31,221 nucleotides of DNA, taken from assembly GCA_937891905.1 (NCBI GenBank), contig CALATT010000060.1, positions 1 to 31,221 of the forward strand. The letters run 5' to 3'. The stretch is from an uncultured Bacteroidales bacterium. Its GTDB lineage: Bacteria > Bacteroidota > Bacteroidia > Bacteroidales > Paludibacteraceae. Below, piece after piece: positions 6,036-14,558 of this stretch; the stretch's first letter is position 1; each line of letters opens with the position of its first letter. The position numbers and the translations under genes are program-made. The notes under the pieces were generated by a model that saw only the letters and a program-made list of their open reading frames with translations, was not told where the DNA came from and ran no database searches.

Positions 6036-7076
6036 TTATAGCCTTATCTCTCCATCTGTGCAATGGATTACTTCGATACCAGATTCTTTTGCCCAAAAGT
6101 CACTTAACTCTATTTTATTCCATTGTTCCTTTGTTCCTGTGTACTGAACAGAGGTTAAAGATTTACAACCATAGAAAGCACTCTCTCCAATACTTGTCAC
6201 GCTATTAGGGATAGTGATAGAGGTTAAAGAAGAGCAACAAGAGAAAGTACCATCTCCAATCTCTGTCACGCTATTAGGGATGGTGATTGAGGTTAAAGAA
6301 GAACAACCAGAGAAAGCAAAACCTCCAATACTTGTCACACTGTTAGGGATAGTGATGGAGGTTAAAGAAGAGCATTCACAGAAAGCACCACCAGCGATAA
6401 GGCGAGTGCCTGCTTTGATGGTATAATCTCCCATGAAATCCTCTTTTACTTCTATCAAACAATTATTGATATATAGCGCACCATTCTTCCAATTAGTAGC
6501 ATTAGTATAGATACCTGTTCCATAGAAAGCAAGACCGTCAATACTTGTCACACTATTAGGGATAGTGATTGAGGTTAAAGAAAAACAACCACAGAAAGCA
6601 CCATTAATACTTGTCACGCTATTAGGGATAATGACAGAGGTTAATTTAGAGCAATCAGTAAAAGCATAAATTCCAATACTTGTTACACTATAATTATAAC
6701 CTGCGTAATTGATAGTATCCGGAATAATAAGTTCTTTTGCCGGGAAATCCTTATCGTATTCAAACACAGACACACTTATCTTATCCTCATTCGCTATGTA
6801 CCAAAGGTTACCAACAAGGAATTTTCCTTCTGGCAAGGCATTGCATCTTGCATCCTCCAATCCTGTTGTATCAAGCGTAATAAGGTCCACCTTGCTTGAA
6901 GAAATAGATAATACTACCTCGTCAAAGATAGATGGGTTGTCAATAGCAACTACCTTACGCAAGTATTCTCCTGGCGCAAGGTCTATCTTAGTGAGTTGGA
7001 GTTCGTTCAAGACTTGTATTTCTTCACCATCAATAAATAACCGACATGGGCGGTTGACACGAATTTTATAGTCCAT
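6036..7076 (-). CDS. BspA-type leucine-rich-repeat (LRR_5) protein with PEGA-like N-terminus
   Basis: This 346-residue protein has at least six 23-residue repeats of the form LTSITIPNSVTSIGGxAFSGCSS (about residues 130-320). These are the Treponema/Bacteroidales BspA-like LRR_5 type, interrupted once by TGIYTNATNWKNGALYINNCLIEVKED, a common spacer in the family. Residues 1-70 (VNRPCRLFIDGEEI, then IDLAPGEYLRKVVA) resemble a PEGA-like beta domain. No signal peptide, lipobox or sorting domain is visible, so it looks cytoplasmic, unusual for relatives that are mostly surface adhesins. The DNA repeats are nearly identical, which favours copy-number change. It has its own promoter (7105-7130) and a hairpin about 45 nt past its stop. 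Confidence 0.88.
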   Translation of the reverse strand: MDYKIRVNRPCRLFIDGEEIQVLNELQLTKIDLAPGEYLRKVVAIDNPSIFDEVVLSISSSKVDLITLDTTGLEDARCNALPEGKFLVGNLWYIANEDKISVSVFEYDKDFPAKELIIPDTINYAGYNYSVTSIGIYAFTDCSKLTSVIIPNSVTSINGAFCGCFSLTSITIPNSVTSIDGLAFYGTGIYTNATNWKNGALYINNCLIEVKEDFMGDYTIKAGTRLIAGGAFCECSSLTSITIPNSVTSIGGFAFSGCSSLTSITIPNSVTEIGDGTFSCCSSLTSITIPNSVTSIGESAFYGCKSLTSVQYTGTKEQWNKIELSDFWAKESGIEVIHCTDGEIRL

Positions 7077-7104
7077 AACCTATAATATCAAAAACCTTTG
7101 CGTG

Positions 7105-7130
7105 CAAAGGTACACAATTTTTCTGACATA
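7105..7130 (-). promoter_or_regulatory. Promoter for the LRR gene
   Basis: On the minus strand TACCTTTG (7112-7105) is the -7 element and TATGTCA begins 18 nt upstream at 7130. The LRR start codon is about 28 nt below. Box and spacing are identical to those at 5494-5519. Confidence 0.78.
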
Positions 7131-7486
7131 TGCAAAAAATGGGTGTCTTTTTTGCAAAATTAGTCGTTTTAGGTAGCGAGTTTACAGCGAAAGGGCACCT
7201 ATGAGGGGCACCTTTTTTTAAGTCAATAATGTGTATTATTGTGTAAACAGCAGTTAATGCCATAGGATAACCATAACATACCCATAGGATAACCATAAGA
7301 TAATACGCCTAAAAGTACATTTTTATACTTTATACTATATATACTAAAGTATATATACTTTTTATTAGCAAAAATTGTAAGAAATGAGTTCTACATGCCG
7401 CATTAATGCGAGCATAATAGGCTTATTTAGCCTTGATAATAAAAAAGAAAAATCTTTTTTTGAAGAAATAATCGTGATTGCTTGCG
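7131..7486. other. Divergent intergenic region between the LRR gene and addA
   Basis: No gene is supported in this region. It holds two copies of GGGCACCT separated by a few bases near 7195-7222; a 17-bp perfect direct repeat (7260-7276 and 7282-7298); an AT-rich block with overlapping palindromes built from AGTATA (about 7325-7362); and a second copy of the CCGCATT...ATGCGAGCATA motif (7398-7418), followed by a small AGGCT/AGCCT hairpin. Small ORFs here have no recognisable features. Confidence 0.5.
7260..7298. repeat. 17-bp direct repeat with 22-bp spacing
   Basis: CCATAGGATAACCATAA occurs perfectly at 7260-7276 and again at 7282-7298, offset 22 bp, about two helical turns. Such pairs can be binding sites on one DNA face, here between two divergent promoters. 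Role unknown. Confidence 0.75.
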
Positions 7487-7512
7487 TATGTGCAGTTTTT
7501 GTTGTATCTTTG
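7487..7512 (+). promoter_or_regulatory. Promoter for the addA-addB operon
   Basis: TATCTTTG (7505-7512) fits TAnnTTTG and TATGTGCA starts 18 nt upstream at 7487, the same spacing as at two other promoters here. The addA start at 7542 leaves a leader of about 20 nt. Confidence 0.78.
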
Positions 7513-7541
7513 CAGCGGATACAAGAATTATACGCTAAAGT

Positions 7542-10500
7542 ATGCAAAAGAAACTCATCAGCGGAGGTTCTCCGATAGATTTACATAAGCCTCTTAATGT
7601 ATGCCGCGCATCGGCAGGTACGGGTAAAACATTCACATTAGCAGCCTATTATGTAGGCCTGCTCTTGTCGGGTGTGGATTACCGTTCTATCTTAGCTATC
7701 ACTTTCACCAATAAAGCAACTGCCGAGATGCGTGAGCGTATCATGGGTTATCTATACGCTATTTCTCAGGGTGGCGAACAAGGTTTCTTGGAACGCGCGA
7801 AAGAGTTTATGGTGAGTAGTGAGTACAGAGTACAGAGTAGTGAGTATAGAGTAGTGAGTGATGAGGTGTTGCGGGAGAGGGCAGGAGAGTGCTTTAGCGC
7901 TATGCTGTTGGATTACGATAATGTGCAAGTACAGACGATAGACTCGTTTTTGCAAACTCTATTGAGTGGTTTGGCAAGTATTCTTAAATTGGATGTGGGT
8001 TTGCAAACGGAGTTGGATATCAATCATATCGTGACAACCGCCGTTGATCAGTTGATTACAGTAGAGATGACGGACGAAGTGCAGCGTATGATTGAGGACT
8101 ATCTGATGGTCAAACTGGATAACGACACCCGTTGGGATATGCGCAAAAGCATACGCTCCATGGCGATGGAGATGTATAACGAGTCGGTGCAGATGTTAGA
8201 GGCAGAGGGGCAGATTGAGTTTCAAGCGGAGGTTATAGAGCAATGCCGTAAGAAGATAGAAGAGTCTTTGGAAACTCATCCTCTTCGAGCGGAGATAGAA
8301 GCGCAGTTAGCGATTTTAGGGAATTACGCGGATTTAGCGACCATTCCTAATGGCAAGGCTGTTCTTGCTGCACAACAAAACATACGCACAAGTCTTGATA
8401 CTCCTAAGGAGTTGAAACCTGAAGTTCGCTTCCGTGGATTGACAGATGGGCAGATAGAAAAGTCAGTCAAATGGACCAAATTACCCCAACCGGCATTAGA
8501 AGCCATTCTGCGCGCAACAGAACTGATTAGGCAATACCGAAAGATTTACAATACGGCGCAACTGACGATTGCTTTTAGTAGAGATATGCAGTTGATGGGT
8601 ACGCTGCGTACGCTTATTCAGCGCAACCTGACGGAGGCCAATTGTGCACTCTTGGCACAGACGGCTAATACCTTATGTAAGGCGCTTCAGCAAGGAGATG
8701 CGGATTTTATATTGGAGAAAGTGGGTATCCGCTTCAAGCATGTGCTGATTGATGAATTTCAAGATACGAGTGCGCTTCAATGGCGCGTTATTAGTCAGTT
8801 GCTGCGGGATATATTGGCCAATATAGGCAATACGGTTCTTATAGTGGGAGATATAAAGCAGTCGATTTATCGTTGGCGTAATGGTGATTGGCATATCATG
8901 GAGTCGTTGGGTAAGGACGAGGCGCATTTCCAGAGTGCTTATAATCCCGCTTTCCCTCCGCTGCGCCGTAATTTCCGCAGTAGTGAGAATGTGGTGAAGT
9001 TCAACCTTGGGTTATTCAAATATATCATCGAGCAGTATGAGTGGGATGAACGCGAGCGCGAACTGATACAAGCTATTTACGGCGAGGATTATACGGAAGA
9101 TAAGATAGACTCTTTCTACCAGTCCAATAAGAAAAAGGGTGGAATAGTGCGCTTTAGGGCTTTTACGCAGAAAGGTGATGAACTGGTGCTCGATATGTTC
9201 GATACGATAGAGGAGCGCTTGGCTGCGGGTGAACAACAATCGGATATGATGATCTTGGTTCGCGAGAAGAAAGAAGCACAATATATCGTAGATATTCACC
9301 GAGATATATTAGCATCGGATTCAACGCGTTATAACCATGTTCGTGGGATTTCCTTCGTGTCTGCAGATAGTTTCCAGTTGGAAGCCTCGCAGGCTGTGCA
9401 GGTTATTATCGCTGCGCTCCGTTATATAGCGCACTCGGATGTAGATGGCGAGGATGAGATAGAGAAGCGATTTATCACCGATACCACAGGTTGCCCCACC
9501 GAAACACTTCAGCAATTTCTCGTTTACACACGCGAGCAGCGACTGCCGCTCTTTCAATTAGTGAATGAAGTAATCACAGCGCTTATTTGCCATGAAGATG
9601 GTGAGTACAAAGGTGAAGAAACGGCGTATATCAATGCTTTCTTGGATGAGACAAGAAATTATATTGCCACATATGGTAGCGATTTGGAGGCTTTCCTTGT
9701 CTATTGGGAGGATATACTGCATAGCAAGTCTATCTCCGTGGCCACTACAAATGCAATCCGTATCATGACGATACATGCCAGCAAAGGATTGCAGGCTAAG
9801 ATTCTTTTTGTGCCTTTCTGTACATGGACCAAAGAAGAGACCAAACATCCGCAGAAAATATGGTGTGAAGCAGCCGAAGAACTCAATACCGAGTTGAAAT
9901 ATGTGCCTATCCCTGATGGCGCAGAGATGGAACATTCCTATTACAATAAGGAATATGCGTACGAGCATCAGAATATGCGGATTGATAACCTCAATATGCT
10001 CTATGTGGCACTCACACGCGCAGAAGACGAATTATATATATCGGCCGAGTTCCCCGTTAACGCCAATGGAGGATTTGGCGCCAAGGCCGACCATATAGGC
10101 ATGTATATACTGCAATATACGGGATTGATGAATGATATACTTCGTGGAGAGAATATCATTCCAATTGGCGAGGAGAATGGGTATGTGGAGTATGATGTAC
10201 GAAGTACGATGTACGATGTACGAAGTACGATGTACGAAGGACGAAGTACGAAGGATGAAAATCCATTCTCATTCAACGGAGCGGAGAATAAAAAGGCAGA
10301 GTTATGGTCGAATAAGAATCAAGTACGCTTTGTGCAGTCACAGGAAGGTATGCTCTATACGCAGATGGGCGTAGAGGCTTATCGCCGTATGGCGAGAATG
10401 GAAGAAGGTACATTATGCCACAATATTTTTGCACGCATACAAACCAAGGACCAATTAGAACATGTATTAGACGACGCACAGCAACGAGGTGAGATAGATA

Positions 10501-10853
10501 ATCAAGAACAACGCGAGACACTTCGCCAACTCATCTCATCTGCATGGGAAGGAAGTGCAGAAATGAATAGTTGGTTCACCGATCCATGGATAGTGAAAAG
10601 GGAGCACGCTGTATTCAAAGACGGAAAGGAATTACGACCTGACCGAGTGATGATAAACGCACAAACCAATGAAGCAATAGTGCTCGATTATAAGTTTGGT
10701 AAAGAAAACGAGAAATATACCAAGCAAGTATGCGATTATATGGAGGCATTGCAGCAAATGGGACACACCCATGTGCGAGGATACCTATGGTATGCACGCA
10801 AACCCAAAGGACAACAACTCAAGCAGATAAGAAAGGATCAAAACAATGGATAA
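7542..10853 (+). CDS. addA: AddA/RecB-like UvrD-family helicase-nuclease, with two heptamer-encoded insertions
   Basis: This 1103-residue protein is a superfamily 1A helicase with a C-terminal PD-(D/E)xK nuclease. Walker A CRASAGTGKTFT is at residues 21-32, motif Ia AITFTNKATAEMRERI follows, and Walker B VLIDEFQDTSALQW is near residue 401. VGDIKQSIYRWR and IRIMTIHASKGLQAKILFVPF are motifs III and V, and NMLYVALTRAEDELYI is motif VI. The nuclease site is RPDRV...VLDYKFGKE (about 1031-1050). With AddB it should resect double-strand breaks for recombination. Two stretches have no counterpart in the family. One is at residues 91-108 (SSEYRVQSSEYRVVS). The other is at 884-906 (two copies of YDVRSTM-like peptide). 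Each is encoded by a heptamer DNA array. The stop overlaps the addB start by 8 nt. Confidence 0.93.
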   Translation: MQKKLISGGSPIDLHKPLNVCRASAGTGKTFTLAAYYVGLLLSGVDYRSILAITFTNKATAEMRERIMGYLYAISQGGEQGFLERAKEFMVSSEYRVQSSEYRVVSDEVLRERAGECFSAMLLDYDNVQVQTIDSFLQTLLSGLASILKLDVGLQTELDINHIVTTAVDQLITVEMTDEVQRMIEDYLMVKLDNDTRWDMRKSIRSMAMEMYNESVQMLEAEGQIEFQAEVIEQCRKKIEESLETHPLRAEIEAQLAILGNYADLATIPNGKAVLAAQQNIRTSLDTPKELKPEVRFRGLTDGQIEKSVKWTKLPQPALEAILRATELIRQYRKIYNTAQLTIAFSRDMQLMGTLRTLIQRNLTEANCALLAQTANTLCKALQQGDADFILEKVGIRFKHVLIDEFQDTSALQWRVISQLLRDILANIGNTVLIVGDIKQSIYRWRNGDWHIMESLGKDEAHFQSAYNPAFPPLRRNFRSSENVVKFNLGLFKYIIEQYEWDERERELIQAIYGEDYTEDKIDSFYQSNKKKGGIVRFRAFTQKGDELVLDMFDTIEERLAAGEQQSDMMILVREKKEAQYIVDIHRDILASDSTRYNHVRGISFVSADSFQLEASQAVQVIIAALRYIAHSDVDGEDEIEKRFITDTTGCPTETLQQFLVYTREQRLPLFQLVNEVITALICHEDGEYKGEETAYINAFLDETRNYIATYGSDLEAFLVYWEDILHSKSISVATTNAIRIMTIHASKGLQAKILFVPFCTWTKEETKHPQKIWCEAAEELNTELKYVPIPDGAEMEHSYYNKEYAYEHQNMRIDNLNMLYVALTRAEDELYISAEFPVNANGGFGAKADHIGMYILQYTGLMNDILRGENIIPIGEENGYVEYDVRSTMYDVRSTMYEGRSTKDENPFSFNGAENKKAELWSNKNQVRFVQSQEGMLYTQMGVEAYRRMARMEEGTLCHNIFARIQTKDQLEHVLDDAQQRGEIDNQEQRETLRQLISSAWEGSAEMNSWFTDPWIVKREHAVFKDGKELRPDRVMINAQTNEAIVLDYKFGKENEKYTKQVCDYMEALQQMGHTHVRGYLWYARKPKGQQLKQIRKDQNNG
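7812..7867. repeat. Heptamer tandem array F inside addA (GTGAGTA / CAGAGTA), 7-8 units
   Basis: Seven exact-step units (7812-7860), including GTGAGTA four times or nearly so and CAGAGTA twice, plus a degenerate eighth. They encode an EYRVxS repeat peptide between helicase motif Ia and YDNVQVQTIDSFLQTLL. The GTGAGTA/CAGAGTA words match the array in the hydroxyacid dehydrogenase, 3 kb away on the other strand. Confidence 0.93.
10191..10260. repeat. Heptamer tandem array G inside addA (TACGATG / TACGAAG), about 10 units
   Basis: About ten units of the form TACGANG run from 10191 to 10260 with strict 7-nt phase; only the two edge units and one internal unit are degenerate. Three heptamers equal seven codons, so the peptide repeats every seven residues (YDVRSTM, YEGRSTK). 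It lies just before the linker to the nuclease domain. Confidence 0.95.
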
Positions 10854-13665
10854 TAGTTTCTTACAACAAACAGCGCAAACTATCGTAGCGCAGAACAACT
10901 GGAGCGCATTGGAGCATATCACATTGGTTCTTCCTTCTCACCGCGCAGGAGTGGTGCTCAAAGACGAGATAATGCGTATTCAAAAAGCGCAGGGAGAGAA
11001 AGCTATCTGGGCGCCCACGGTGACCACCCTCACACAGTTGCAAGACGCTCTCAGTCCACTCCATGCCGAAGATGAATTGGTAACTATTGTGCGTCTATAT
11101 AAACATTATCTTCGCGTAACTAATGACCCATCCAATGTTATGCCATTGGATATGTTCTATGGTTGGGGAAGGCAGATGATCGCTGATTTTACCAATGTAG
11201 ATGTGTCTATGGGGCAAGACGAAGTGCCTAATTTCTTTGATAATACCATCGCCGCGCACGAACTGAGTGAATGGCATTTAGATGACGAACTCAAAGAGCG
11301 TTTACAAGCACTTATCCGCACCGAGGAAGACACGCGTATCGTGAGTAGTCATTCTGTGCAAGAGCAATATGAGCAACTATGGAAAAACCTATATGCACTC
11401 TATACCGCTCTGCGGGAGGAGATGTTAGCCGAGCAAAAAGGGTACAGCGGTATGCGGCAACGCGCTGTTATCGAACAATGGGAAACAGACACAATACAAG
11501 AACAAATAGCGCAACAGTACTATTTCTTCGTGGGCTTTAACTATCTGCTGCCTGCTGAGTTGGAACTGATGAAACGCTTGCGCGATGCGAATAAGGCTTC
11601 GTTCTTCTGGGATTTGGTGAGTGATTTTAGTACCAATAAAAAGGCTTTCTCTTTTGCTCAGCAAAATAGTCAGATATTAGGTTCATCTTCATCGCATAGG
11701 CAATGGGGCGAACCCAAAGAAGTGACGGCTATCACCTGCGCGTCTAAGGAGGCCCAAGCGCAGTATGTACACCAATGGTTGAAAGAGAACTATACTGCGC
11801 CAGGACAAAAGATAGGTGTGGTGATATGTGATGAGGCAATGCTTGAACCCATCATCTATGCGCTGCCTGCCATCACATTACCAGGAGAAGATAAACCCGC
11901 ACCTATCAATATAACCAAAGGTTATCCCCTGCGCAATACAGATATTTACGCAAGGGCAATACAATGGTTGTATAATCAGCCTAAAGAGGTGACTAATCAA
12001 TCCGCACAGGTGGAGACGATAGACCAACTCATCGCATTCCTTTTTGAACAACCCAATGGTGCACAAGAAATAGCGGATGTAGAAGAGGAGGAGGTACTCA
12101 CATGGCAAGAACTCTTAGTACTCGAATCGGAATATCAAGTACGCACTATACTTAATAAGGTGAAGCAAATAGTGAGCGATGGAGTAGGTGAATTGGATTT
12201 GAGTTATAAAATGCTTCGCTTGCTCATCCGTCGAATGATGGAGAGTGTTTCAATGCCTTTTAATGGCGAACCCATCACAGATATACAAGTCATGGGTGTG
12301 CTGGAGACGCGTATGCTGGACTTTGATAAACTGCTGCTACTCAATGTGGAAGAAGGTATTGTGCCGCAACACCAAGCCGACCATAGTTTTATTCCATACT
12401 ATTTGCGCAAGGCATATCACATGCAGACGCCAGACGAACGAGCAACGATATATGCATATAATTTTTTCCGCTTGATAAGTCGTGCCCAGCAAACAACAAT
12501 GCTATTCGGCGCCGCGGGAACAGGTGGGGCAGGTAAAGGTATGTCACGATTCATTATGCAAATGCTTGTTTCACACCAATTCATCGTGAAAAAAGAGCAA
12601 CTCAATGAACCCAATACGATACAAGCAGTTGAACTCCAAACAATGGAAGAAACGAGGTCGCTATTATCCACTTTGCAGGTTGTGGATGGTAAAGTGCTGA
12701 GGCCATCGGGCAAACCATACAAACTATCGCCCAGTGCGCTCAATACATATATCACTTGTCCAAGAAGTTTTTATTTCCAATATGTATTAGGATTCAAAAC
12801 GAAAGATACAAAACCAGAGGTTGTTTTTGAAGCCAATACACTCGGTTCGTTTGTGCACCACACCATGGAGTATTTGTATAAACACCATTTGGGCTGTGAT
12901 GGAAAAGCACCTAAAAACATTACAGCCGAGCAGATTGCAACATTAGACGATGATCAAATACTTGCCTTGGCATTAGATTATGCCTACGAACAAATGAATG
13001 AAGAGTGGGAGAGAGAGCACCAAGAACCCAACCATTATGACAAAAATCTGCATAAGGCGGAAAATAAAGTTATATACGAATATGTACGCAATATATTGAA
13101 AAAGGACCAAGACGATGCGTCTAAATATTCATTGTCTATCTATGGATTGGAAATGAAAAAAGAAATCTCTCTGCCTATCGAAGAAGTAGGAGATATACGC
13201 ATTGGAGGTATTATTGATCGGTTGGACTTGATAGGAGAGGGAAGTGCTCAAACAATGCGTGTGATTGACTACAAATCGGGTGGGTATAACGATGATACAC
13301 ATAAGAAAAAAATGACTGCTACATGGGAGGAACTCATGACTGATAAGAACAAAGGATATGTGCGTCAAACGATGATGTATAGTTATGCCGTAGAGCAGTC
13401 GTTGGAAAGTCAAGAGGCGAGAGTGGAACCGCACCTCTATTTCTGTAGCAAAAATCTATTATCCGATACAATGGATACTTCTATCGAATTAGAAGGCGAA
13501 ATGATAAGTAATTTCTCGAAATTATCGGATACATTCAAACAACAATTGACTGCCAAAGCCAAAGAATTATTAACTACAACTGAATTCCCACAATGCGAAG
13601 ATAACGAGTGTCCTCCTTATTGTGAGTTCTTTAAGTTATGTGGCAGAAAACCCAAAGATTTTTGA
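10846..13665 (+). CDS. addB: AddB-like PD-(D/E)xK nuclease subunit with probable Fe-S cluster
   Basis: The 939-residue protein is the partner of the helicase-nuclease upstream. The N-terminal half is a degenerate helicase-like region (TLVLPSHRAGVVLKDEIMR) without a Walker A site. The C-terminal nuclease begins PSALNTYITCPRSFYFQYVLGF (about residue 636, first Cys). The active-site motif is IIDRLDLIGEG...MRVIDYKSGG (about 788-810). A Cys group CEDNECPPYCEFFKLCGRK (about 917-933) closes the chain. One early and several late cysteines around the nuclease is the AddB iron-sulphur arrangement, which staples the domain in known AddAB enzymes. It overlaps addA by 8 nt and leads into the HprK-like gene 2 nt later. 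No heptamer insertion was found in it, unlike its partner. Confidence 0.92.
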   Translation: MDNSFLQQTAQTIVAQNNWSALEHITLVLPSHRAGVVLKDEIMRIQKAQGEKAIWAPTVTTLTQLQDALSPLHAEDELVTIVRLYKHYLRVTNDPSNVMPLDMFYGWGRQMIADFTNVDVSMGQDEVPNFFDNTIAAHELSEWHLDDELKERLQALIRTEEDTRIVSSHSVQEQYEQLWKNLYALYTALREEMLAEQKGYSGMRQRAVIEQWETDTIQEQIAQQYYFFVGFNYLLPAELELMKRLRDANKASFFWDLVSDFSTNKKAFSFAQQNSQILGSSSSHRQWGEPKEVTAITCASKEAQAQYVHQWLKENYTAPGQKIGVVICDEAMLEPIIYALPAITLPGEDKPAPINITKGYPLRNTDIYARAIQWLYNQPKEVTNQSAQVETIDQLIAFLFEQPNGAQEIADVEEEEVLTWQELLVLESEYQVRTILNKVKQIVSDGVGELDLSYKMLRLLIRRMMESVSMPFNGEPITDIQVMGVLETRMLDFDKLLLLNVEEGIVPQHQADHSFIPYYLRKAYHMQTPDERATIYAYNFFRLISRAQQTTMLFGAAGTGGAGKGMSRFIMQMLVSHQFIVKKEQLNEPNTIQAVELQTMEETRSLLSTLQVVDGKVLRPSGKPYKLSPSALNTYITCPRSFYFQYVLGFKTKDTKPEVVFEANTLGSFVHHTMEYLYKHHLGCDGKAPKNITAEQIATLDDDQILALALDYAYEQMNEEWEREHQEPNHYDKNLHKAENKVIYEYVRNILKKDQDDASKYSLSIYGLEMKKEISLPIEEVGDIRIGGIIDRLDLIGEGSAQTMRVIDYKSGGYNDDTHKKKMTATWEELMTDKNKGYVRQTMMYSYAVEQSLESQEARVEPHLYFCSKNLLSDTMDTSIELEGEMISNFSKLSDTFKQQLTAKAKELLTTTEFPQCEDNECPPYCEFFKLCGRKPKDF

Positions 13666-13667
13666 GT

Positions 13668-14558
13668 ATGATAAAAACAACACAATATTACCGCATAGCT
13701 GATTTTATCATCGCTATTGAAGGGGATGAGAATATATTTAGTCAGTTGCCTAACTTCGCACCATTTCGTGTGGATGAAACCGACGAAACTAAGATGTTTA
13801 TAATTCGTGTGAGTGATGAGTCAATACCATCTAATGAGCACTTGCAATCTGTATATACGGACCGCTCGGATGATGATATGCCTCGTATTGAGATCTATGA
13901 GAATGAGCAAACCACGGTTTTTGCTGTCTCTCAGTACCGAGATACTGAGGTTGTATGTGCTATCCATTGCACCAAAGATATGCGCGAGGCCACTTTATAC
14001 ACCAGCAAACCCTATTTTCGCTTTGCGGTAGATAATGCCACTATGCTGCTTTATGCCTTCTGCTCTACACCGCATAAAACATTGCTTTTCCATTCATCCG
14101 TAACCGTCAAAGATGGATTGGCATATATGTTCTTAGGTTATTCTGGTACGGGCAAGAGTACGCATTCTCGTCAGTGGTTGGCCGCTTATCCACAAGCATG
14201 GTTGCTCAACGATGATAATCCTATCGTGCGTATTTTACCCGATGGAATCGTACGAGTATATGGTTCTCCTTGGTCGGGCAAGACACCTTGCTATAAGGCA
14301 GAAAGCGCGCCCGTACAAGCATTAGTGCAATTGGCGCAAGCACCACAAAACAGTATAGAAAAGTTGCGAATGACGCATGCATATCCCTACATACTTGCTT
14401 CGGTGAGCGGACTCAAGACACAACCCAAAGCAATGGATCATCTATACGAATCCATCGCGGAATTATTAGAGGCTGTGCCGGTATATAAATTAGAGTGTTT
14501 GCCGAATGTGGCAGCAGCACATGTGTGCTACGAAACATGCAGACCTATAGGCGGATAG
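13668..14558 (+). CDS. HprK-like P-loop kinase-family protein of unknown substrate
   Basis: I start this gene at the ATG at 13668, two nt after the addB stop; an upstream ATG at 13638 lies inside addB and adds a tail that looks unrelated. The 296-residue product has a central Walker A GYSGTGKSTHSRQW (about residues 157-170), then WLLNDDNPIVRILPDGIVRVYGSPWSGK. That resembles the nucleotide site of HPr kinase/phosphorylase C-terminal domains and PEP-carboxykinase-like folds. No HPr-kinase N-terminal domain is present. Many Bacteroidales carry such stand-alone genes with no assigned substrate. Co-transcription with addAB is certain by spacing, but a functional link is not. Its 3' end overlaps the convergent mtaB by 14 bp. 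Confidence 0.75.
   Translation: MIKTTQYYRIADFIIAIEGDENIFSQLPNFAPFRVDETDETKMFIIRVSDESIPSNEHLQSVYTDRSDDDMPRIEIYENEQTTVFAVSQYRDTEVVCAIHCTKDMREATLYTSKPYFRFAVDNATMLLYAFCSTPHKTLLFHSSVTVKDGLAYMFLGYSGTGKSTHSRQWLAAYPQAWLLNDDNPIVRILPDGIVRVYGSPWSGKTPCYKAESAPVQALVQLAQAPQNSIEKLRMTHAYPYILASVSGLKTQPKAMDHLYESIAELLEAVPVYKLECLPNVAAAHVCYETCRPIGG

Noticed and set aside
6170..6680. CRISPR-like regular repeats
   Set aside because: The repeats are coding LRR units with no unique spacers and no cas genes nearby.
7195..7222. Terminator from the two GGGCACCT copies followed by a T-run
   Set aside because: The copies are direct, not inverted, so no stem forms, and the T-run lies in a divergent spacer where no transcript ends.
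7812..7867. Heptamer array as a sequencing or assembly artefact
   Set aside because: Arrays occur at ten sites with different words, in both orientations, and preserve reading frames in conserved genes, which random error would not do.
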